The notes: generated from the letters alone by a model not told the origin. 64,000 nt of DNA from Zea mays (GCF_902167145.1 NC_050098.1:132010207-132074206); one strand, 5' to 3'; shown: positions 47,171-57,900, numbered from the stretch's first letter. Numbers and translations are program-made.

Positions 47171-47395
47171 GTCGATGACCTGAAACTAGACTATTCGGGA
47201 TCTGCAATGATCTGCTTGTAAATATTAATTTGCACATCACGCCATTGCATGCACATCGGCGTGGGCATTATTAATTTGGATTGGACGAAAAATCAACCAG
47301 AGGGCGTCACCCTTTTGCTAGTTGGCCTTGTAATACTTATAATAATTATCCGTATAGTCTAGTACGTACGGGACATCACGCCATTGCCTGTTGTG

Positions 47396-47404
47396 TATAA
47401 AAAG
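47396..47404 (+). promoter_or_regulatory. TATA box of the cyclotide-like gene
   Basis: TATAAAAAG lies 107 bp before the ATG. A start site near 47427 would give a leader of about 75 nt. The leader contains a direct repeat, CTAGGTTGGGAGCA(G/A)AGCAAAG, at about 47415 and 47456. Confidence 0.7.
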
Positions 47405-47502
47405 CGAGCATGAGCTAGGTTGGGAGCAGAGCAAAGCGTAGTCATCACCTGTGTCTAGGTTGGGAGCAAAGCAAAGAGAGAGAGGAAAGCTAGCTAGCTA
47501 GC

Positions 47503-47754
47503 ATGGAGAGTGGCAGCAAGAAGGTCGCAGCCGGTGTGTTGGTGCTGCTGCTTCTCCAGCTGATGGTAGCTCCGACGACGGCGACAGCCCGCCTCCTGCA
47601 GGCGGATACCTCCCCCGTGTTTGGCCTGGACTTCATCGCGAGGGAGTTTGGCCATCCAGATGGAGCCATCTCCTGTGGTGAATCATGTGTCATCATACCA
47701 TGCGTTTCGACACTCTTGGGATGCCGATGTGAAAACAAACTCTGCGTGAAATAA
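47503..47754 (+). CDS. Cyclotide-like secreted defence peptide precursor, 83 aa, copy B (intact)
   Basis: Residues 1-29 are a signal peptide: basic MESGSKK, then a leucine-rich core, with likely cleavage near TATA|R. Residues 30-56 form a short propeptide. The C-terminal domain has six cysteines at 58, 62, 67, 74, 76 and 81, with loops of 3, 4, 6, 1 and 4 residues and the signature CGESC and IPC. This is exactly the bracelet-cyclotide cystine-knot spacing. The protein ends two residues after the last cysteine, so loop 6 and the Asn/Asp needed for backbone cyclisation are missing; the mature peptide is predicted to be linear. Cyclotide-like genes of this type are known in maize and other grasses. 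No intron is needed. TATA box, leader and AATAAA (47913) are in place. Cyclotides act by disturbing membranes and often deter insects; the role here is inferred. Confidence 0.92.
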   Translation: MESGSKKVAAGVLVLLLLQLMVAPTTATARLLQADTSPVFGLDFIAREFGHPDGAISCGESCVIIPCVSTLLGCRCENKLCVK

Positions 47755-48040
47755 ACTCGTGACGCCGCTGCTACAGTCGGGACGAGGCCATATATCTCTG
47801 ATCCCTTTACGTGTGAAGAACCAGCTCCATCTTTGTAACAAATTTGTGTTGGGAGAAACAAAAAGACGGTGGTGTTTAACTTATTGTGAAAGGTGATTTA
47901 ATAATAATATATAATAAACGGTACGTTGGATGTGTGTACTCAATCGCCTGCTCCTCGCGTCCTTTTGACATATTTATTTTCAGCCTGCATACATCTTATT
48001 GTAATCACGGAACGGTAACTTGTGCAAAAACATATGGACT
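47755..48040 (+). other. 3' UTR and flank of cyclotide-like gene B
   Basis: Shares successive blocks with copies A and C. AATAAA at 47913-47918 is a likely polyadenylation signal. Similarity to copy C continues to the CACTA-like insertion at 48041 and again after it. Confidence 0.75.
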
Positions 48041-48237
48041 CACTACCGGAATCTTTCTGTTTTTTTGCATTCATAGTTTTCCATATTTCGAGTGAATTGC
48101 AGTTCAAATATGAATTATACGAATAAATTCAATTAAAAGAATAAAATCTAATAGTTATAGCAAACAATTTTATAATTATGCCAAAATAGTACATATAGGT
48201 CTACATATTGTAGCAACATACCACAAAAAGGAGGAGT
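48041..48237. mobile_element. 197-bp insertion starting CACTACCGGAATC, with act duplication
   Basis: Copy C at 59940-59955 shows the uninterrupted site (ATATGGACTCCTACC). Here the same site reads GGACT, the insertion, then ACTCCTACC, so act is duplicated. The left end matches the CACTACCGG terminus of the 2.4-kb CACTA, but the right end (AAAGGAGGAGT) is not its complement, so one end is missing or altered. Interior sequence resembles 48640-48800. Confidence 0.75.
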
Positions 48238-48240
48238 ACT

Positions 48241-48856
48241 CCTACCATGAATGGAAAAAGGAGGAACCTAATTATATTCCAAACTTAGCAACAAGGCCGT
48301 CTATGAGATTTTGTAGCCCTGATCTACATTGAAGCCTTACCGGTTTACATTGAATCTCTATGATTTCATGTGTAGGACATTTAGATTTCTACACATAATG
48401 CGTCACAACTTTCTTGAAACATTATGAAATTTTTATCATACCCTATACATATGATATCATGACATGTGAACAAGTTTCATAATGTTCTGACTTTCTTTGT
48501 GTTTTATACAATTTTTAAATAACTGGATGACAAGTTCACGACCATGTTTCGTGAGCATGGTGCTCGAAAATTCCGGTCTGCTTCTTAAATCGGCCGTAAC
48601 TTGTGCTAAATAACATGAATATCATGTTTGCATTCACAGTTTTCTATTTTTCGAGTGACTTATAGTTCAAATCTGAATCATCCGAGAAAATTCAAATAAA
48701 CGAACAAAATCTAATAGTTATAGCAAACACTTTTATAATTGTGCCAAAATGTAATATGTAAGTCTACGTAGTGTAGGAACAAACCACAAAAAGTTTGGTT
48801 GCAAAAAAATATATACTTTGTCAAGTGTCCAAGGTAGTAAATTGGTAAAGAATAGT
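48241..48856. other. Decayed CACTA-family sequence replacing the body of cyclotide-like copy C
   Basis: The first 55 bp continue the cyclotide flank. From about 48300 the sequence has the AT-rich style of CACTA internal DNA. It includes ATGATTTCATGTGTAGGAC, also seen near 60580, a second copy of the interior of the 197-bp insertion (48640-48800) and an ACTTTGTCAAGTGTCC phrase like the subterminal motif. No gene. Confidence 0.5.
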
Positions 48857-48955
48857 TATACGTGTGAAGAACCAGCTCGATCTTTGTAACAAATTTGTGT
48901 TGGGAGAAACAGAAAGACGGTGGTGTTCAACTTATTGTGTACGGTGATTTAATAA
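48857..48955 (+). pseudogene. Cyclotide-like copy C, 3' UTR remnant, left part
   Basis: TACGTGTGAAGAACCAGCTC to GGTGATTTAATAA matches 47810-47907 with few changes. The coding part is gone. The rest of this UTR is found at 59807, beyond the Helitron-like insertion. Confidence 0.88.
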
Positions 48956-48999
48956 TCTTTACTATACTTAAAGCACCAGTTTCAACTGTCATCCTGCGT

Positions 49000-51373
49000 C
49001 ATCTTTTTTTAAAAAGTCCCTACGTTTCTTCCAAATCAACCCGCTTCCCCGTCGCTCGCGTCCTCGAAACCCTAAACCTGCTTCCCCACCATCCGCGCGT
49101 CACGTGCGCGCCGTCCCTGGAACCCACCGCCGAACCCGCCGCCGCACAAGCAGCTCGACCTCGAGCACTGGGCGCGGCACAATCCGTCTCCCTGCATCTG
49201 CCACCATCCGCGCATCCCCGCATCTACCGCCATCCGCGCATCACCGCATCAGCCGCCATCCGCACAACCATACTGCTTTCGAACGATGTCTCCCACGTGC
49301 TACGGATCTCCGCTCCCCATCCCGTGTGCCCACCATCCTCAATACCGCCGCCCAGCTTATTCCTGATGTGGTACCCCTCCTCTGTCGTCGACGTGCTGCC
49401 TAGGTCGCATAGAGTCATCGAGGCGAACCTCTTCCACCTCCCCTCCGTCAACGCCGACGACGGGGGCGTGGGGATGCAGGAGGAGGCACCAAATCCCTTG
49501 CCGGTGGTCTGTCGGGATCAGACGAATTGGTCGAGGCGACCTTCCACATTCCCCTCCCCCACCACTGCCTTCCTCCTTCTTGCCCTCCTCTTCGTCGCAT
49601 CAGGGACCTCACTCCCTACCCTAGGAGGTTTCAATCGGGGAGGAGCGACCCAGGTGTGTTGTATCTACCAACCTCTCCGATGATCTCCTCCTCGAGAATA
49701 GGGCCCACGTTGTGGCGGGGTGGGTTTCCCTCGCGGCGGCCAACTTCACGCTTGGCGGTGACCCATTGGACCAGACCAGTGGTGTACCCACTAGGACATA
49801 TGGGAATGGGGTTGGCCGAAATACTTTCTGGCTAGCTCTGAAATGAATGTGGCTTCCAGCCTAGATGGAAGCACCTCTCAGCTATGCTTCTCCGCAATCA
49901 ATAAATCATTTGCAAAGGTTTGTCGTAGCTCGCCAGTGTTTGCCCACAGTTTGCTGGTCGTGCTTCTAGCCTCGGAGCAACGCGGAAAGGGGGTTGATGC
50001 ATGGTTGGCAGGATGAAAAGGGACATAGTCCTAAAGTAGAGGCTATGCTTCTCTGCAATAAAGAAATCTTTTACTAAGGTCTATCTCAACTTTGCCACTG
50101 TTTGTCCACAGTTTGCTGGTCGTGCTTCTAGCCTCGTAGCAACAGAATAGGGGGTTATTGCGTGGATGGCAGGAGGAAAGGGGATAGAGCCCTAAAGCAG
50201 AGGTGATTTTGAGGCACCCTCACAGTTGGCCAAGGGCGCGATGACGCTCGATAGACATCCATAGAGGCTCTAGGTCAATACTCCCAAAGAAGGCATTGTC
50301 AATTTGGAACAAAGGGTGGTAAGTGTTTTCTTTTTATTTATTTATTACAGTCCTAAATGAATCTAATGGGCAAACTGATTTTCCATCCCCGGTTCAGTAA
50401 CTATTTTTCTTGCATCAAATAATTGATTGTCTGATCCTCTAATTGAATGTTATTGTTTGTTTGATTAGTGCTTACAACTTCACATATAACAAATCCACTT
50501 TCCTTGCAGAGATGACTGAGGTTCACCTTTCGGAGAAAGTAGGTACTGATAAAGTTCAGTTGTCCACATTCTTTTCAAATACCCTCGGCATGTATTCAGA
50601 TGAAGTAGATATAGTTGTCATACTTACACATATGATTGCAAAAAGAAAGGTGCACATAGAGTTTCTTGATCATAACTGTTGCAAGTGATAAAAGTATTGT
50701 CGTACAAAATATTTAGTAATATAAATGATAATGTTTTATATCTTTCTATGTAGTGCAAGTAATATATTTATAAAAATATTACTTTGGTGATGTTGTTCAT
50801 TGATGTTATTATCGTATGTTTTTCATTTGCTTCTTTGATTACTGTTGTGAGCACAAGGGAAAGGAACTATAAAAACTATTGAAGTGAATTTTGCAATGGC
50901 AGACAATAATTTAGTCCAACAATAACTTTTCGGATATGCTTTAAAAAGGGGTTGCCATATGTATTCCATTTGTTATATGTTTGCAGGTTATACCGGCTAG
51001 GAGGGTTCACTAATGGAAATACCATTCCAGAAAATTTTCACTTTGTTGGTGCTGCATTGAGCAAATCTTCAGTGTTTCCATTTCGCATGATTGCTAAAGG
51101 AACTCTCTCTCTAGCACAAAATAAAAAAATGCAGAGGAGGATGTGTATATGAACAATGAATTGAAATAGTCAAAGTTAATAAGCGTTTGAACTGGTTAGC
51201 TGATGAAGGTAACATATTGATAAGTTTTCTTTCTTACTTTAAAACTTGATAGCATTGTCTTTGTATGCCTATAGAAATTATATTGGTTTGTTATTTCTGT
51301 AATTTGTAGGATAGTGCTTGGTTGTATAATTCAAAGGATGTAGTTGATGGAACTGGCAGGAAGGCAAAGCAGT
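49000..51373 (+). other. Helitron cargo: exon-like fragments of unidentified gene(s)
   Basis: GC-rich coding-like DNA at 49030-49660 with an open frame, but no domain I recognise. It contains repeated CCGCCATCCGCGCATC units near 49200-49260. A frame LLLENRAHVVAGWVSLAAANF lies near 49690-49750. An exon-like block at 50509-50650 has frame MTEVHLSEKVG...LSTFFSNTLGMY; it is preceded by TTCCTTGCAG and followed by a GT. Another block at about 50987-51150 has frame RLGGFTNGNTIPENFHFVGAALS after TTTGCAG. These look like captured exons with introns, on the plus strand. I do not recognise the source gene and cannot say whether they form a transcript. Confidence 0.5.
49880..50205. repeat. Imperfect tandem duplication, about 155 bp unit
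   Basis: Copy 1 starts CTATGCTTCTCCGCAAT (49884) and copy 2 CTATGCTTCTCTGCAAT (50042). Both run through CCACAGTTTGCTGGTCGTGC and GGGGGTT to a CCTAAAG(T/C)AGAGG end. Confidence 0.85.
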
Positions 51374-51792
51374 AATCACTAGTACAATTTGGCTCTATAC
51401 AAGCGGTAGACTTTTTACATCACAGGCGGTTCGGTTAGAAAACAGCTTGGGATGTCCCAGGCTATTCGGACCGTCTGTAATGTATTAGTATCACAAGCGG
51501 TTTTTGTTTCGGACCGCTTGTGGTGCTCTATTCGTTTCACAAACGGACCGTAATGAAAAAACTGCCTGTGATTGTGATTTGATTACTATATTAATATTTT
51601 AGTTTTTAACAGTCTGTGATTGTGATTTGGTTACCATATTAATATTTTAATTTTTAACAGAAATATGCAAATACAATTTAAATGAATTTTAATAGCACAC
51701 ATAGATAACTAGCGAGATTTTAAATTAATTGGCAACCACAATGCATAATCGATCATACATGCTAATAAATACAATTTGATTCATACAATTTT

Positions 51793-52901
51793 TCATGAAC
51801 TACCATTTTTCCGCATGTATGGCTTTAAGTTCTTATCAATTTTCTTTTCCACACGCTTGATTCTCTCTGGACCGTTAAAGATGAACATCTCTTCATACTT
51901 ATTGTATTCCTCATCTTCGTCTCCCACATTCTCAACTCCAACAATTTTTTTCTTTCCATAAATAACTAAATGCATCTTCTCATCTGCTGGATCGAGTACA
52001 TAGAACAATTGTGCAACACATTCGGCGAGAACCCACGGGTCATCTTTATATCCTACTTTCTTTAAGTCTACCAGTGTGAGTCCGTAGTTATCCACTGTCA
52101 CCCTCACGGGATGTTGTACCCACTGGCACTTAAATAAGGGTATTTTCATGCTTGGGCCATAATCAAGTTCCCATATTTCCTCTATGAATCCAAAATATGT
52201 GGTCTTCTGTCCCTGTAGGTCAAAAGCATCGATACGAACACATCGATATGTGGTCTTCCAAAGAGTCTCCGAATGGGATGTTTTTGTCCATTAACCATTC
52301 TCTGAAACGATGTTTGTGCTACCTCATGATCCAGTCCTCTGTGCGGTTCTGATTTTCTTTACGAAGCTCATCCAAGTGTTCCTCTATGTAAGGCTCGGCT
52401 ATCGTGAGATGTTGTAGTACACTACCATGAGCATAATGTACTAGCTTGTAATCCTCAACGTGAAAAGTTTTACTGCCCATTCTCCCTCTCCCACATAGTT
52501 TACCCTCATGTTTAGGTACACTTCTTTTTTCACTAAATGGATTCATTCCGTCTGTACCCAAAGCAAATCTTACATTTCTGGTTTCTTTGGCAAACTCAGG
52601 ATACATAAGATCGAAAATTTTTCCATTGTGATGCATCAACAGGGTGTCGAATCTGTTTGTTACTCTGCTTGCGATTTTCAGCATGCCAACGCATAAGCTC
52701 AGCCTCCCTAGGATTTGAGAACAAATGTTTCAAGTGATCAATTACTGAAATGGATTGATTTGGATTACTGTTTTTATTACTATTTTCATGACAAAACAGA
52801 GATTCTAAGTGATAGCTAATAATATTACAAAAATTTAGAAACTGGAATGGATTGATTTGGATTAAAAATGAAATTTCTATGAATTTTACAAGTTCTAGCA
52901 C
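51793..52901 (-). pseudogene. TNP2-like CACTA transposase with the catalytic middle deleted
   Basis: From 52780 leftward: REAELMRWHAENRK, then MYPEFAKETRNVRFALG and DGMNPF, typical of the early Transposase_21 region. It then jumps without the DDE core to YKLVHYAHGSVLQH and EPYIEEHLDELRK, normally found well after it. A frameshifted stretch follows (52150-52318), then a DUF4216-type end, FKCQWVQHP, LTLVDLKKVGYKDDPWVLAECVAQLFYV. Lesions include frame changes near 52690 and 52320-52150. It cannot catalyse excision. The direction is away from the palindrome at 53229. Confidence 0.85.
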
Positions 52902-53228
52902 TTATTTATATATTAAAAATCCATTTTATAATTTAAATTCTCGGGTTAAATACCATTCTGGACTGGGCCTCAATTCCAGAGAAATCCAGGGGTCTCGTGA
53001 TAATAATCCTAAGACACAGGGAACACTACTAGTTGGACTGCAGGTTTATTCTACGAAAACAAGGGGTTTCTTATGTAAATGTGTACACCGAAGGGGTACC
53101 GCGAATCTTGGGCCATCGGATCCCTCCTGGACGGCCCGGATTAGATCTCCGAAATCTTTGAACCGGTTCGTAGCATGGTCACTCGGATCAAGATCTGACG
53201 GCCCCGGTTTAATGATCCGTGGGCTAGT
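52902..53228 (-). other. Upstream/leader region of the minus-strand CACTA gene
   Basis: No domain. The minus strand downstream of the left TATA box contains GGGGCCGTCAGATC and GGCCGTCC phrases; otherwise nothing is recognised. Confidence 0.45.
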
Positions 53229-53428
53229 CCTTTTATACTGTACACACATCGCAGGCGGATTTTTAGACAAACCGCTTGTGATATATAACATCACATGCGC
53301 TTTTTTATTCCGATCGCCTGTGAAGTTAATCTATCACAGGCGGTCGGAATAAAAAAGCTCCTGTGATGTTATATATCACAAGCGGTTTGTCTAAAAATCC
53401 GCCTGCGATGTGTGTACAGTATAAAAGG
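53229..53428. repeat. 200-bp near-perfect palindrome with outward TATA boxes
   Basis: Arms 53229-53323 and 53334-53428 pair almost completely around a 10-bp spacer (agttaatcta). The arms contain the element's own subterminal motif (ACAAGCGGTTT, CACAGGCGGTC). The outer ends are TATAAAAGG on each strand (53420-53428 plus; 53229-53237 minus), pointing away from the centre. This suggests a shared divergent promoter for TNP2 to the left and the Ulp1 gene to the right; it could also fold as a long hairpin RNA if read through. Confidence 0.9.
53420..53428 (+). promoter_or_regulatory. TATA box for the rightward CACTA gene
   Basis: CAGTATAAAAGGCTTGC, followed after about 25-30 bp by a GC-rich leader (53450-53580) that ends in two tandem GTAAGAG donor-like sites (53582 and 53596). 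Confidence 0.65.
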
Positions 53429-53449
53429 CTTGCTGCTTCCGGCAGGAAC

Positions 53450-54060
53450 CCTAGCTAACTCCCGCCCGAGCTGACACAGCTGTTGCGCCGCCAGGCTGAT
53501 CAACTGCGTCGCCGTCCCCGAGCCCGAGCGTCGTCGTCCTCGAGCCCGAGCGCCGCGAGCGCCACCGTCCCGGAGCACTTTGGTAAGAGCACTTTGGTAA
53601 GAGCACCCTCCCTCTCCATGTAGAAGTTAATTGATGACAGATTTCTTGTTACAGACTTTGTGTTGTTACTGTATTGTTACTGCTGGTCATTATGCTTATT
53701 GCTTATTGCTTATTGCTTACTGCTGGTCATTATACATATTGCTTGTTGCCAGTCCAGTCATTATGCTTATATTGTTAGGGTTTAGGGTTTAGGCCAGTCA
53801 GTAATACTTCTCATGTATCAGTTTTTTTATTTCTTTTATCCCTTCTGATTAAATGTTTGTATACCATTAAGATGTTATTGCAATGAATAACTATGCCTAC
53901 TGCCTAGACTCGGAAGGGACAGATATAGGCAGTATACTGTGCGCAGGCTTTGCTTAACTTTTGCAATTCAATTATATCCCCAGAACAGCCCAATTCTTAA
54001 TACACTATTTTCTGTTAGTTCATTTAACAAACTGATAATATTCATTCAGAGTTCTTACTT
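53450..54060 (+). other. Leader exon and first intron of the rightward CACTA gene
   Basis: The GC-rich leader to about 53581 is followed by an AT-rich stretch without ORFs, containing TTATTGCTTATTGCTTA repeats (53690-53740). It reads as a long first intron. Confidence 0.5.
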
Positions 54061-54061
54061 T

Positions 54062-54830
54062 TCAACATGCGATGAAAATATTGTGTTCTGATACCCCCTT
54101 GTTACTGTTGCAAGTTCTTCTTTTTTCTGCTCCTCTTTGGCATATATAGGAGGAGGAGTAGTAGTAGGGTGGATTATATATGTTGGTGCTGTGTGAACTG
54201 TGGTGGCCAGTGAAGTGTGAATTGTTTTTTTCCTTTTCCACCCATAAGTTCAGAGATTGAGAAATTATGACCATAAGAGTGCTTAGCAGCCCACCAAAGA
54301 GAAGAGAAGCGCACAGATGAAGCCGGGGCGGCTTTAAATTTTGTGACCACACATCCGGACAGAGTACACCAGCTCACCATCGTCTGGCCCCTTAACAAGC
54401 TCGCAGACGCCCCCAGCCCGAAGGTCGTTTGCTGCCACCAAATGTTTCCAGCCCTCGGTGAAGCCCACAAATAATGGGCTGTCGTGGTAAACGACAGGCC
54501 ATAATCTCTTCTTGGGGTCCTTCAGCATTATAACATCACAGCCATGCCTTCTCTGTCTAACTGCATTGGAAAGTGCACTTCTGTCTGCTCCGTGCTTCCC
54601 GGCCCGATCCTGCTCCGGAATTTCGTCCTTCGTAGGTAGTAAAGACTCTGGGACCTCATAGTTACTACACATTCTGTCTTCCTGTTTGGGGAGGAAAGGA
54701 GGGACACGGAGGCGAGCCTTGAGGCGCCGCCATCGCCTTCACCGCCACCGGCAGATGGGGAGGCCGCTGGCGGCGGCGGCCGGGTACAGCTAGGGTTTGG
54801 GCTCGATTTCTTTTGAATCACCTTTTCTCC
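54062..54830 (-). pseudogene. Captured host-gene fragment with a B3 DNA-binding domain
   Basis: The minus strand carries a frame (54334-54672) with DVIMLKDPKKRLWPVVYH, FVGFTEGWKHLVAANDLR and GGVCELVKGPDDGELVYSV. These show the strand pattern of a B3 domain: a K/R-x-W core, a GW-x-x-F/L-V segment, and N-x-L then G-x-C. The upstream part (to 54821) is GC-rich and could be a leader or first exon. Leftward the sequence looks like a 3' UTR to about 54062. B3 proteins are plant transcription regulators. It runs opposite to the surrounding Ulp1 gene, inside what would be that gene's intron, so it is probably a captured gene piece. Whether it is expressed is unknown. Confidence 0.75.
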
Positions 54831-54837
54831 AAGTTCC

Positions 54838-54910
54838 CTTATTGATGGAACTAGTATATCAGACTAACAATATATCCTCGGTCGACCCCCTTATTGATGG
54901 AACCAGCTGT
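54838..54910. repeat. Short direct repeat CCCTTATTGATGGAAC
   Basis: Present at about 54836-54852 and 54889-54905, at the edge of the B3 fragment. It may mark the capture junction or filler DNA. Confidence 0.6.
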
Positions 54911-54929
54911 GCACTAGGTACCTACTAGG

Positions 54930-57900
54930 ATGGATGTGTTCTGCACTGGTGCGTCTAACAGAGTTGATGAAGACACGACCAAACTTGAATGGCAGACAAC
55001 GAGCAGCTCCGATGAAGGGAGCAGGGAGGATAGTTCTAGTGATGACAAAACTTTTCCTCCTATACCTCCAAGGAAGAAAAAACATCATATGAGCTTCATG
55101 CCGACTATATTCTCAACGATGAAGAGGTAAATAGAAATATGTCGACTATATTCTAAAATAATGTTCATATATGAAAGGCCATTAATTGTTTCAATATATA
55201 GATTTCAAATGAAGAGAAGAAAGAGGATGCATGTTCTACACGAAACATGTAGGATGCTCCGATGCCTGAATCATCCGTTTCACATAAGCGGAAACGAGGG
55301 CAACGAGGTCCCAATCAGATGAAAGAAGGTGCAGTTATGTACGTAACAAAACTCAATGCAGAGGGGTTTCTTGAAGAACCACTTGACGTGGTTACAAAGT
55401 TTTGAAATTCCTGCGGGTCTACTGTTAGAGATATAGTGCCAATCACACTTCAGAAATGGAAGGATTTAGATGAAGACACCCGCAATAAGCTATGGGCTAA
55501 GTTGTCTGAGTCATTCAAGGTCCCAAAAGGCACAGAGAATGCAGTAAGGAAGTCGATACTCTCTGCTATGGCCAAGATATTTCGTGGGTGGAAGACCGAG
55601 ATAAATAGGGATTTTGTTAAGAAGAATAAGGTTCCTCCGCCCAAGAAAATGGGGAAAATCACTCAAGCTCAGTGGGAGGAATTTGTTCGTCAGAAGACCG
55701 AACTGAAGGCCAAAGAACTGGGCGAAACTAATTCTCAGAGAGCAAAGATGAACAAACACCCCCATCACCTGGGGTCAACCGGATATCACCATAAAGTTGT
55801 GCAGTGGAACAGGATAATCGAGGAAGCTATAGCTAACGGCACTTTGGACCCAATATTAAAAGATATCAATGAGCGAGCTATTCGTTGGATCTTAGGTCGG
55901 GCAGGTTTGACTGAGGACGACAAACTTTTGCATCCAGAATTGGTAGGCGAAGTTTCGACAAAAGTTCAAGAATATGCAGAAAAGAGAAAGAAGGGCGAAG
56001 TTAAGCCTCGGAGGGAGAATGACATACTAACTGCAGCACTAGGCAATCATGAACACACTAGACGGGCTCGGGGAATCTCTTCTAAGATTTCCTGGAGAGA
56101 GGCGTTTCCAGAGTATGCGGCGTCATATAGGAAACACGAGAAGTCGAAAAGGACCCTTGAAGAGACTATTGATGAAAGGGTACAAAAGGCTATTAATGAC
56201 GTGATGAACAAAATGAAGAAAATAGAATGCATATCATGTGAACTCAAGCCAGGCCACATGAGTCCACCTCTAGTCCCTAGCAGCGTAGGATCTGTGCATG
56301 ACTTCGTATCGGGCACCAAGTACCTTGTAGACGATATTGTTGAGGACAAGCCTTGCTTTCTTCATATTCCAATCAATCGATCTGGGACAAAAACAAAACA
56401 AGCTGCTACTGGTTTGGTAAAACCAGGACTTGTTAACTACAAGGATAATCCTGTCCCGCCACACTATGCTGTGGTCCAAGTTCTAGAGATCACAGACAAT
56501 GGTTGTGAAGATTGGGAGATAGACTTTCCAGTTGAGGGGATCATAACTTTGCAGCAGGCAATGAACGAGTTGGTCCTTTGGCATCGACGCGACATCAAGT
56601 TGGGTGATGAGCCGATCTTAAGCCGTCTATCGCGTCATAAGTCACCAACGCCGAATTCAACACCAATGCAACAGAAAGATAGTTTGATCATTCCATACCC
56701 CATGGTGTAGGAAAATATAGCACCGACCTCCACAAAAACCATTGAAACAATCATATCACCTCTTGCGAAGGAACTCGACGAGGGGGACGTAGACAAAATT
56801 GTTCCTCAGAATGTCGACGCAAACATCAAAAAGGAAGCAAAGGTTGACACCAATGTTGAAGGGCCAACTACTTCAAAGAAAATTCATCAGCGAATCGCCA
56901 CTGATAATGTCAAGAAACCGTCAGAATCAGTGACACGCTACCTGCAAAAATTGCAGAGTTATGACAGATCAATCAAAAGCGGAATCAGCATCTCGTGGAG
57001 TACGCACACGGTCCCAAATAGACAATTTCGAAGTATGGGAAGAAGATGGAATGATTCATACTCGAGAATCATTATGTCTTAAAATCAATATCCCGATATA
57101 CAAGAAGGAGGATGTTCCTCCTAAATTTGTGAATGGGAGGCCGTTCTTGATGACGATGCAACTTTCCAAGTTGTCGACTCCGGAGATTAGAATGCATGAG
57201 TGGTACATGGTGGCTAGCAACAAATACAAACTCGAGGACTTCACATTTGTTGTGCCAGAAGATGCATTTTGGAGCAAAGATAATATAGATCCTGTGCGAC
57301 ATTTATTCTTTGACGATCTGTGGTCGTTGTACCACCGACAAAGGATGGAAACCAACTACTTAACCCTCTTTTGCTTGTAAGTACCTCTAAACTTTCATAT
57401 TTGTTAGTTTTGTACACACACACATAAACGAGAGTCCAACGATTAACACTTTTTATACGTAGGATGCAATACATGGATGATAAGAAGAAACAACTTAAGA
57501 CAGGGTTTCTTGACCCGTTGATGATATCCCAAGCTCACTACAAAGAAGTTGTTCGAAGACATGGAGAAGAATACAAAGACTTGGATGATGATGAATTTGA
57601 GAAAGCCGTCAAACAAAATCATAGAAATAAAATAAAGGTAATGGCGGCATACATTGGACGAGCCATGTATAATCATGTACAACATGGCAAGGACTTAATA
57701 ATAGCTCCGCACCACTTTAAGTAAGTTCTCGACATGGTTTTGAACTACAAATTATGGCAATCGTGATCTTAACATGTGTTTTTGTCTATGTCTATATAGT
57801 GACCACTACATTTGTATCATGATCTTTCCAAAGCATGGTAAAGTCGTGGTCTTCGACTCACTGAGAATGGAAAAGGCTGCGTATAATGACTTCTTGAAGA

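Noticed and set aside
48895..49683. A 262-codon ORF spanning the copy C UTR remnant and the Helitron
   Set aside because: It crosses the Helitron boundary at 48956, so it cannot be an ancestral gene; only the part after about 49030 has coding-like composition.
53046..53352. Possible microRNA gene in the 200-bp palindrome
   Set aside because: A long near-perfect hairpin of transposon motifs fits siRNA or promoter symmetry better than a conserved miRNA; no evidence of a defined mature product.
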